This document shows, one piece after another, positions 24,601 to 36,600 of a stretch of 64,000 bases of DNA (position 1 is its first letter; each line of letters starts with the position of its first letter). Where the stretch lies: NCBI GenBank assembly GCA_026874595.1, contig CM049313.1, positions 57,431,159 through 57,495,158 of the forward strand, in the 5' to 3' direction. Under the pieces are notes generated by a model, which saw nothing but the letters and a program-made list of their open reading frames with translations, did no database searches and had not been told where the DNA came from. Position numbers and translations under genes: made by a program. The stretch is from Sipunculus nudus (lineage: Eukaryota > Annelida > Sipuncula > Golfingiida > Sipunculidae).

Positions 24601-27600
24601 ATGAACATTAGTCTTTTTTTTTTCCATGGCCTGTTGGTGACACTGTCTATTGAATGAGAATATAAGGTATCCATATGATGAGAATGATTTTATTTATAAA
24701 GGGACACGTTCAGGAGCAATGCTGTGCCTATTTTTTCATACTATCAGTTCAGTTTTGCTTTATACGATACTTTCCCACAAAACCGGCCCAGCACACAGCC
24801 ATATAGAACCTCGCACACGGCTGTTTAACACCTTGTTATGGCTCCGTATGTTGGTAAACACAATCCACGTGTCTGTTTACCATAACAAGGCCATGTGACT
24901 GGAGGTCCAAATATGAGTCTAAACACATGTTTTAGCTAGTATGGAAAAGCATTATATTTTTGGTCAAGTCAGTCGAGGCATCTCCTGATCGACATGTGTT
25001 ATAGCTCCGTGATGCACGTCCCCCTGTGCTGTGTTTACGCTGACACCTGTGATCGCGCCTGATACATTGTTTTAAACACTCGTTTACTGGAGTAAGCAAA
25101 TGGTTTCAAGGCAATATTTTGGCAGGTATATATTTTTTTTAAAGGGAAGAAGCTATTTTTTGTGTTAATTGAACATGCTTTTTAGGTGATTGGACCCCTT
25201 TAATTTCTCTTGATTTCAGGTTTGATATGCACAGGGTTAAGAATAATCCAGAGGTCATAACCTGTTGTTAAGACATGAGAGCAGATCTCTGAAGTTATAT
25301 AACGAGATTTCAATATTATGCCATCAAGGCACTGACAAGGTTCAAACCAGGGAACAGTCCAAAGCCTTAACCACCAGGCTACATCTTACCTCTTGAACTT
25401 TAAATCTTTGAGATGTACACACTGTTCTCCCTCTCACATGTGGTTTAATAGATCTCTGCCGTATTTGGCTGCTCACAAACATATATACTATTTTCCACTT
25501 GCACATTGACACAAATTCCCAAAATTTTGAACAAACTCACTATCTCCATCTGAGTATCCACTGCATCCATTTCACAAATTTTTATATGTGGAATTTCTAA
25601 ATCAAGGAAATTTTCAAATTTATCAGAAAAAAATGTTTTTGAAGTACTTTGTGGAAAAGACTTAATCAGTGCTAGTACAGTTGGTGAACATTTGCACAAA
25701 GACTGACACAGGCACATTGGTTTGACTTCAGCAAACCATTGCACCTGTCCAAATCTGATAGTACTGTTCACAGACATATATTTCACAGTACAAGAGTCTC
25801 TGGAGCTTTGCCTTTTGTAATCTTTTGACTGCAACAACTGACCTCTTAGGTAAACCCTGTTGAAGAATCTTGGGGACTTTGGGTGATAACTGAAGTAATT
25901 CATAAGCAGCATATAAACCTCTGCATCTAGTTCTCTATCATAGCCTTTGCCAGGAAAGAAATAAATCCCGTTGTATGTCTCCTGAAGATTGTATTTGTCC
26001 ATATGTAGGAATTTGCGAGCAAGCTGACCTGCACGAGAATAGGATGGGATTTCCTGCACTAGAGAGGGTGCTAACTGAACAAAGTTCATAGCATTCACAA
26101 TTTGGAGATCAATATACTGTGTCCCATGAAATAATTTTGTCAGCTGACCATTTGCATCCTCAAAAGGGAAGCAGGAATTGCACCAGAGTGGCCCTAATTG
26201 TTCTACAGATTCTGGCAAATGTAATAAGTTGTGCATATTAAGTGTATTGTAACGTGCTCCATACAGTTCATCAAACATAAAAACAAAATACTGCAGATAA
26301 CGTCTGCTATTTTGAATGTCAGCAGGGGTAACACTTCCTTTGGATAGCAGAAATAGGGCACACATAAAAGAGGTGTAGTGATATAAATAAAGTGGGTCCA
26401 TTATATCCAGCAGAATAGGTAAAGAATAGAAAAAAAGCCAAGATCTGAATTCTGATGCTTTCCAGAATTTGCCATGGTTTGAATATGAACGGGGAAGTCT
26501 TGATATCATCCAGGGGGGCTTTATTTTGGAAAGTCTCTGGTCTATCAAACATGTATAGGCTGAAAGGGAAAATCTTTCCTTGGAATGGACAGATGAAAAC
26601 CACAAATTGGTTAATAATTTGGTGATGCCAAGCAGAGAACCATGCATATAATCTATAGCCATACCAGACACAAAACTGAAAGTTTGTAGGGCCATTAAGA
26701 AAGATGGCCCTTTCATGCCCATAGTAGTTTCATCAGCTTTCATGCCTTTCCTTCCTAATGCATTTTGTGCACCCTGTATACATATTGCTTTGGTTCTTTC
26801 TGGACCTGAAGGGTTGTCTTTGTCATAAGGAAACACATGGACACTTCCTCCTTTATCTGTTTTTAATGTTTCACCTCGCTGAAGACAGCTACTGCAGCTG
26901 TACATTCCATTGAACTGGTTCATGTTCATGACTAAACTCTTGGCAGGAAGGTCTAATGTTGCACATATCAGAAATGATTTAACATTTTCATTTTTTCCAT
27001 CAATATTAATTAGAATACCTTCACTTTCAAGTCTGTCTAAACATGAATGCAGAGGTTTGATAAAAGAGAGCATGACTGGCTTAGTGTCACCATACCAAAG
27101 CCCACATAGTACCAGGTTTTCCTTTTTAGACCTGAGGTGAAATGGCAACTCATTGACCATGAGATATATTGGCCACAAGGAGGTTTTTGAGCTTTTAAAT
27201 ACTGAAATTCCATCTGTATTCAAAGTGAATGATATATTATAAGGATGGCTTGAAGACAAAGGTCCCTGTTTTGACTCATTACTCAACTGCTTATATAAAT
27301 TTCCATCATATATATCTTCTATGTTTTCCCTATTCTTTTTTGTTCTTGTGAATCTGTGCCTGAGTACTTTAGTGAATCCATCTCTTGTAAACATCTTTGA
27401 CAGTTGATTTTCCACTGGAATATAAAGGAAGTATGCAGTGTTACCCTCCAGGTTCTTTTGGCAATATTGATTTGAACATTTAGTTTGTCCCTTTGCAGTA
27501 GGTGTTGTACAGCTATTACAAAAGTAAAATTTAGTGACAGGTGACTTCAGAGATGCAAAGTACTGTTTAAATCTATAGACAGACTTCAAGCCTGGATGTG

Positions 27601-30600
27601 ACACCATGCAGTGTAAGCTGATTAGTTCCAGTAAATCATTCAGCTGACATGAGTTGAGGGAATGCACTATGCAAAACAGCCATATCAGCAGTATGCTGAC
27701 AGAAACTGTTAACTGGGCACCAGGATATATTGGCAAATTTCCCTTTTCAAAAAGATGTTCATTTTCTCTATCAGTTTGGTTCTCCTCCTCAACATGATCC
27801 ACTTCCAAATCTTCACTCTCATCATCTGACAGTAAGCGGGTCTTATTATTAAAATGAAGAAACTGGTTTTCATCATCACTTTCACCATTCTTGGAATCTT
27901 CATGTTCAAAGCTGAAAATCAGATTCTGCACAATGTCCTTAACCAGTAAATTGTCCTGAAAACTTGGCATGTTGGTATCATTTTCATTTTCTGGTTGTTT
28001 AGGTTGTGACTGTGAAAGCCCTTCATCATCTTCAACATCTTCATCTGTTGTACCACTTGTGTCTAGATCATTAAAAGGATGTAGAGCACAAGCTGAAGCA
28101 CCCTTTGATCCACTTTCAACTGTACCATTATCTGGATATATTACTGCCAAGTTGATATCACCAAATCTGTTTTTCAAAACAGATCTGTCTGCTGATTTCT
28201 GTTCTGACATGAGTGTACTTTCATCTGCAAGATTATCTGGTTTACTTTGGTCACTCAGAAGCTGCATTCTTTTCAGTTTATTCAGTTTTGGTCCATAAGC
28301 TTTAGGTCTGACACGCCCAAGTCTGTCAGTTTTCATCATATTATTTTTTGCCTTGTCCATGGCTTTTCATCCAGTGTGGCCTAGAAGTTGTAAAGACCTG
28401 CAATGGAATAAACAAAAGTGGTAACACAAACTTATAAGGAAAATACATTTCTGTGACCAGCAGCTTGTCTTCGTTTGTATTTGCATTCACATGCATATTG
28501 AGAAATGATGGAACTGTCATGAGTCTCCAAGTATATATGATTTTTTCTTATGTAAAAAGAGCAGATCAAACCTTCTTAACCATGCTGATATATATCTGCC
28601 ATCTTTGCAATCAGCTTTAACATGCACTACACTTTTTCATAAAAATATAATTAAGTTAGCCTAAGACTTCCTATATTAAACCACAGAGGCATGTTCAGGA
28701 TGCTTTTATCATTGAGGAGGGGGCACTGTCTGAATATGAAGTACAGAGATTTTATATTAAACTTCTAAAATATTTTTTGCATAATATACTATCTATGTGA
28801 TATTATGAGTTACTCACCCTTTTAATCAAGTCTTATCTGACCTATTTTTGCAGCTCCTAGCTGAACTGTCTGATATTTATGTCAATTTAAAGCATGCAGG
28901 CAGGGCAGGGCGTGCTGGTAGCTTAGTGCTGGTCAGTACTACAATCACTTGATATACGTCACCCAAACAAGGTCAAGGCTACAGGGCAGCAGTGAATATG
29001 TACTGTTAGGCTGCTGGACATGCCTGATCAGTCAAGGGATCCCGTGAATGGGGTACTGGTACCCTGGATGATTATCATTTGATTTAACCAGTTAACAGAA
29101 ATTTTATAATAGGTATATTTGAAAAGCATATCATTTCTCAATTAAAATGTTATATTTTTCAATCAAATGAAGTTATTTAACCTATGGAAAAAATATTTAG
29201 TGCATAACTGATGTGCATTCTCCAAAGTGAGGCTGTTGTTGGAGGGAAATTTAGATTTTCAACTGGTAGTTGGATATCAGTGGATATAGCAAAAATATGG
29301 CTGTACCCTCTTTTGTGCTGGTCTCATGGCCCAGGGAAAAGGATAGGATGTCTGTCATCCCTTATTCATGTATAAAAAAACTGCAAGGCATGGATAATGA
29401 ACTATATGAGAAGACAGATGTGTATGCAGAAGGACAGGTGGTCACAGCTACTTGCCCTGGATGGCCTGGGAAATATCCAGCCAAGATTATCAAGATGGGT
29501 GGTAAGTCCTTTCTCTATTTCTCTGAATTTCAAATGAAGGTTTTTAATTTCACTATAACCCACAACTTCTGCGAAAATTGATATAATTTTTATATAATGA
29601 CAAGCTTCCTTTTTATCAACCAAGGGTTTGACATAATTGTAATATACTATCCCATGTATGAATTCTAAATGAGTTCAAAATGAAATGTGAAATATTATGA
29701 TATATATATATATATATAAATGGTGGGAATAGGTTTAAAACTCATAATTGCGGATTGAAAATTAAAAACCACCAATCACTGATTATGAATCAAATATTTC
29801 ATGCAAATTCTATATTACCTTGAAATCTGTTGTATAATTATTTCTATAGTCTGTTCAAGCACCCCTGTCAACCTAATTTTTCTCTACATAACACAAACTT
29901 GCCAAACAAAATTTACGTCAATAGCCTAAAGAGGAAAATGTGTAATTTTTGGTAGCCTACCTACTTTCGATATGAATATTTTTCACTTTACAGTTTGGTT
30001 GATTTGTCTCACATAGGGTCATGGTTCATGGCATCCTCAACAAGTTTATCTTCCTTTGATATGTATAGAAAGTAATTGTGACATACGTAACAGTGAAGCG
30101 GGTGCACAAGGAGAATATATTAGCCTGGCTGTATACAGGACTCAACAGCTCTTTATTATTGGTCCAGTGAATGTCAGTGCCTCTCTTGTGCATCATGTCT
30201 GTTATGATGACACCACTGTTCCCTGTCATGCTCATTTTATAGATTAGTGGCAAGATGTCACTACAGAATAAACTAGTTACTCATAAAATGGTTTTAAATT
30301 GTTTACACGAATATGACATGAGATAAAGTCAGTACAGCTAAAAACTGAACTTGGTTACTAGTTGGACATGTACATCTGTATTCATAGTGATTTAATCAAA
30401 TAATCGGCACACCATTACATATATTTATATACATGATGTTGTGTGTAAAATCTAAATTTATTTTGAAAAAACTTTCACCTTCAGATGAGAAAGAAAAGCT
30501 GACAGAAGAAATGGCTGCTCTGGTTACAGAACGATTTAAATCCTCAGGTATGCTTGATTTTATGGAATATTTAAATCCCCCAATAAAATCATTCCTTTAT

Positions 30601-33600
30601 TTATATCATAACTTAATTATCCAGCAAAGCCACTGATTAGTTAAAGAAACATGAAATCTATTTTTAAAGAATCCAGTTATGATCCATTTATTTATTTTAT
30701 TTATTATTATATTAATTTTTCCTGCTACACCAGTTTTATTTAATGGCATTGAATGAAATGTTTCCTTTGAAATTGATCCCCTGTACCCATTACAGGAATT
30801 ATTCTTTCAAGACTTTGGGCCTTTTTCTTTGCTTTTTGTACTGTTGAACACCATAGGGAATTTGTTGATGAAGGGGAAATTAATGGGAAAGTTGCACCTT
30901 CTGTTTTCCCTAACTGCCAAGACCTTGCTTCCAGGGACAATTAAGGTAGAATTCAAACATATACCAAAACAAGACTTGACATCAGGTCTCTATGAGTATA
31001 AGCATGCATGTCTTAATATGTTAATAATAAAATCACTGTAAATGATACTTCATCTTCAGCTGCAGCTACACATGATACCTGTGAAACTGCACCAACATTG
31101 AAACGACAGAGGAAGAAAAATCCAGATGCAGCCACTGAGGGGACAAGTAAAATTGCTGAGAAATCATCAGTAACATCCAAAAGGAAAAAGAAATTAGGTA
31201 TTGGAATCAATTAGGTCATTAATGCAGTGCAACATTTGATAGAGCAAAAATTAATATTAAACATTTTTAATCTGGTGGCTGTGAAATTTCATACATTCAG
31301 AAATTTGAGTGCTACATCACTTTACAATCATTGTTCGTAAACATGTACTGATTCAAATAAAAATGACATAAAATTATAAAATAATTATTACAAATATTAA
31401 ATTTTATTTCTGTTTGAATCAGGGAAACTGGAAAAAAATATTTATATGTGAATATTTCAAAGTTTACAGTACTGAATTGTGCAGCTGACTAAATCTGCTT
31501 TAACAAAAATAATGATTTTCATTCACAATGTTTCCTCATATTTTAATTAACAGATGGACCAAAGGTGCAAAAGGAGTCAAACCAGGATAAGATTCTAAGA
31601 CAGAGACAGAAAGGTAGACAACTTTCTTAATTTCTTGCTTTTTAAATGATTAAAGTAAGAAATTTTGTATACCACCAATTATTAAAAAATATGTGCAATA
31701 GTATACCTGAATTTTTACTCACCTGTAAAATGTTTCCATGTCACTTCTTTCTATCTGACTGTAGTTCTCTTGGTTAGTTTCTTGTCATCTTCACATGCTG
31801 CTTTTTAGAAGTCACTTTGTACTGTCAGCGCACAAGCATTACTTTGTGATTTACTACATTAACACTGTAGTTATGTAATTACTGTGTAATAATCTTTTAG
31901 TCAAACACTTATTAATAAACATTGAAAATTGCCCAGTTTATCAATGGATACAGATTGTCTACTAAAATCACTTTTATTAGTCCCAAGGTGGTTATTTGAG
32001 ACAGGTTCAGCTATATGTGTGCATGCCCAGAGCTCTTTTCATATACCAAAAAAATGAGTGTTCATTGTTTTCTGTTTCAAGAGGAGAAGGAAAGAAGGAA
32101 AAATGAGCACGAGGCAGCATTAAATGCAAAGCTGACCATGGCGAAGGAGATGTTCAGAACTGTTCATCTAGCCCCAGTCCATCAGCCACCCCCAGCTGTT
32201 CAGCCACCCCCAACCATTCAGCCACCCCCAGCTGTTCAGCCATCCACAGCCATTCAGCCACCCACAGCTGTTCAGCCACCCACAGCAATTCACCATGCCC
32301 CAGATGTTCATCCAGCCCCAGCTGTTCAGCCACCACCAGCTGTTCATCTAGCCCCTGCTGTTCTTCCACCACCAGCCGTTCATTCAGCCACATCTGTTCA
32401 GCCATCCCAAGCAGTTCATCCTGGCACAACTGTTCATGCAGCCCCAACCGTTCAACCAGCATCAGGAGATCTTAGTTCTACAGATCCCACTCAAGCTGAC
32501 AACCACCAGGGATCATGGGGAGGACCCTGGAGTCACCAGCAGCCTGGCAACCAGCAGGGACACTGGGGAGCCCCCTTGAATCATTTCCAACCAGCCAGCA
32601 GTTACCATGGAGGCCCTGCCAACAAAAGTGTGACCCTGACTGCCAGCCATGATTACCAAACAGTAATGCCCCAAACTGCTAGCCAGCAAGGACCTGTGTA
32701 TTGGAGCAACCAATCAACACCTGGCACCCAGACCCAACAAGTGGTCCAGCAGAGCACCATGGGTCCCATGATGGCTGCTCTTTGTGGATCTGATGACACC
32801 TGCCCTAACTGTGTCTTGAAAGACCAGCAGCTAGCCGAGCTCCAAAAGAAAATAGAAATGTTGGAAGAGGAGAAGAGTGTCCTCCTCAAGGACAACAATG
32901 CCTTGCTGCAGCAAAACAACAGCAGAAATGTCACAGTTGGTAAGGATGATTTTTTTTTAAATTATGAAAATCTATCAAATCTGGCGAATCTACTTGGAAA
33001 AATAATGATGCAAATATTAATTTTACTTGTCATATTGTAAATTAGCACCATTGGTTATACGTAAACATAGGAACTTTTCTAAGCTGACCCTAACATTAAG
33101 ACATCTAGATAAACAGTCACTGGACCGGATAAATTTATTTTGGCATTATCTTGTCATATGCTCAATGAAATAAAAAAAAAAGAAGAAAAATGGAAAAATT
33201 CTCTATTAGTTTACATTCTGTTACAGTTACTGCTCAAAGCTTTTTTCCTATTCTAGCAGTGTAACTTTTACTTTGAAAATTATTAATATTATATGACTGT
33301 TACATATTACTATTCAACTCCTGTCACTGCATGATTAGACAAAGTGAATATTGACAAATATTTACAGATTTTGTTTACATTTCTTTTTTTACATCTTTCT
33401 TCTTCAGCAAGTCCACAGCCTGAGAAGTGTGGTAATTACACTCCAAAAAGAGGCATCATCATTCCGTCTGCTGAACATGTGAGTGAACAAGTCCATATAT
33501 TATATCTTCATAGATTAGTTTAACATAATGTTGATTCAGTGATTAATAAATAACACTTTTGGTTGATATCATTCAGCTACAATACTTCCTGATGCAAGCA

Positions 33601-36600
33601 AAATAGTACATTTCCTGTTACACAAAACCTGTGATTTCCATATTTCAGATAATTTATTTGCTTTATATTTTTCATGAATTTATATACTGGTCCAATTCTT
33701 TCAAGACTTCACATGTTGATTGTCTTAATGGCTCAGTTCTTTCCAATTTATAAACTAATCATACACTATGACACAAATGTAACATATGCAGTCTGTCACA
33801 TTTCCATAAGTTATTATATTTGAAAATTTCTTGGTAAAGCAGAAGATTGTAATATTTATCCTCTTGTGTACAGAAAATATTAGGTTCAGGAGACGAGATG
33901 CCAGAAGGGTATCAACGCCTTTCAAAGAATTCTGATGTTGCTGTTCCAACAGCTTGGCTCAGCATTGTGTACGGAAAGTGCAAAAAAAAGGGAGAGGCCT
34001 TTATGCTGAAAAAAATGATAGATGGCCTGATGAATCCATGGGATGTCCCTCAGTCAGGTCTGTTTGACAAACTGTATTTTACTATTTTCATATTAATATA
34101 CAGACAAATTTAAATGAATCTGCTCTTCAAGAGTGACTATGGAATAATATATACAGCTAATTAAGAATGAAGTTATTTTACTTGAGTAGAACTATATTAC
34201 GTACCATAAAATACTACTGTAAGATTACACAGGTGCATTTATATTTTCATTGTCAGTAAATATCACAATACATATCTTACTTGGACCAAATTACATGTTC
34301 ATAATAAGATATAGCAGTTAAGTTTTATAAAAAAGAGCACCCAAAACATGCATAATCTCGTGACCTCTGACCTGATTAAATATGCATGAATTTTTCAGAG
34401 AATTAAATCCAGGTGAGAAAACTTTATTGGTTAAAGTTTACAATGAGTTTCACAAAAATCCATCAGACTTTTGGTAAATCATATGTTACCAACCAAGTCT
34501 GGTGACCTCTGACCTCATTAAATATACATGGATTATGCCAGAATCAAACTTAAGCTAGATATTAGATTTGTTAATATTTTGGTTGAGTTTCATAATGCAA
34601 TCATAATCCATCATATGCCTGATAAGTTATAATGGTGACACCACAAAGTAGCCTCATGACCTCTGACCTCATTACGTATGCATGGATTTTGTGTATAATC
34701 AAATTTGGGTGAGATAATCTATTGGTAAGTGGTTATAGTGAATTTTGTGAAAATCCAGCAATACTAAAAGTTAACAGATGGATGGACAGACCGTGGGTTT
34801 ACCATATTACATCCTGTCATTGATGGGCATTTAAAACTCTTTCATACAATTGTATATTTGTATAATTATTTTAGGTGGAGTCCGAGAATGCGAAGGGGAG
34901 AGTAGGCTGGTACTGGAGGCTGTCACAAGTATGTGTATAACAAGTCACACTTAAGTAATTCTATGTCTTAATTACTATGTACCTGCCATCTCACAGAAAG
35001 CAGAAGATTACTGGAGATGCCACTGGTCTTCTGTACAAGACTGGTTTTCCCTGACATTTGACAATGCTGATTTTCAGAAAATTCCACCTTTCCATCTTAA
35101 TATATCTAATAATTTGAGTTTAACTCTCAGTCAAGGTCATGTCTCAGTTTTACAATCAGTTTTGTCCTCCAACCTATATCTATGCACACACAAAAATTAA
35201 TCTTTAATATCTTTAATATTAATCTTAATATTAATCTTAATATATCTTAATATATCTAATAATTTGAGTTTAACTCTCAGTCAAGGTCATGTCTCAGTTT
35301 TACAATCAGTTTTGTCCTCCAACCTATATCTATGCACACACAAAAATTCAAAGATATCAGTTAAATTTTTCTTTTGTATATGAGCAAACATAATTAATTT
35401 ATTATAGGTGGCTGTGAAACTGTACTGAAATCATTGTACATTTCATTCAAAGAGAAAAGTATTGCTACAGTAGTCATCTGAATGTACAATCCTATTCCTG
35501 CTTGATTTGCAAGGATCAAAGTCTGGTGAAATATAGTATAATAGACCAGCATATATTCAATTTTATTTGAAAGTCCTGAAGGTGATTGGTTGGATGGAAA
35601 CCAAGTTGCATTCTTCATAAGATTTTGGGCTCAGACATTTTTTATCTTGTATTCACATATATTCAAAAGATTTCTCTATATTGTGTAATTCATGTTCTTT
35701 TTTTTCAGGATATGGTACTGAGAAACTGGGGTTGACTGAAGTGGAGAGTGGGAACCATGTTTACAGGAAGATTCTAAGTCTGAGGAGAACAAATAAGAAC
35801 TGTACCCATGCACGTACAGTTGAGGACAACTTGACAAATTAACCTGACACTGATTACATATCTTCCTGCAACCTCATTTACGAATTACAGTTTCCAGTGG
35901 TTGCCAAATTCAAGTCAATAAATAGTTATGCAAAATGGTATTTTCCAGTTTTCTACTTCAGTCAAGAGTGAAAGTATGGAGTAAAAGTAATGGCCCTTAT
36001 TCTAATATTAACCCTTTTTATTTGTTTCCTGATCTTCATAGATTAATGTACATAAAAGTGCACTTGTCTCTGGTTCTGTTCATCATGTATTGTTCCACAG
36101 ACCTATAAAATCTAATTTCAAAAGTTTGCAGCATTTTGGGATTTTGCATGATTTAAATCCCAGCCAGTACATTCTGAGGAGCCTATACCTCTGGCTGTAT
36201 GGTCAATACCCTGAGGGAGGGTTGTGGCAATGTTGCTGCTACCTTGGGAGAGGGTTGTAGCAATGTTGCTGCTACCTTGGGAGAGGGTTGTGGCAACGTT
36301 GCTGCTACCCTGAAAGAGGGCTGCTGCAACGTTGCTGCTACCCTGAGAGAGGGTTGTGGCAAGGTTGCTGCTACCCTGAGAGAGGGTTGCTGCAACGTTG
36401 CTGCTACCCTGAGAGCGGCTTGCTGCAACGTTGCTGCTACCCTGAGGGAGGTTTGCTGCAATGTTGCTGCTACCCTGAGAGAGGGTTGTGGCAAGGTTGC
36501 TGCTACCCTGAGAGAGGGTTGCTGCAACGCTGCTGCTACCCTTTATCTGTATCCTGCTAACCCTGCTACATTTGCCCATATGCCAAATAAGGAACCTCAT

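Noticed and set aside
30797-30941. Possible extra exon of the accessory gene after CCATTACAG
   Set aside because: It enters in frame but reaches a stop without a good donor. Skipping it keeps the frame open to the next exon at 31060.
32154-32462. Minus-strand open frame opposite the proline repeat
   Set aside because: Produced by an 18-bp minisatellite whose period is a multiple of three. The plus-strand exon has matching splice phases.
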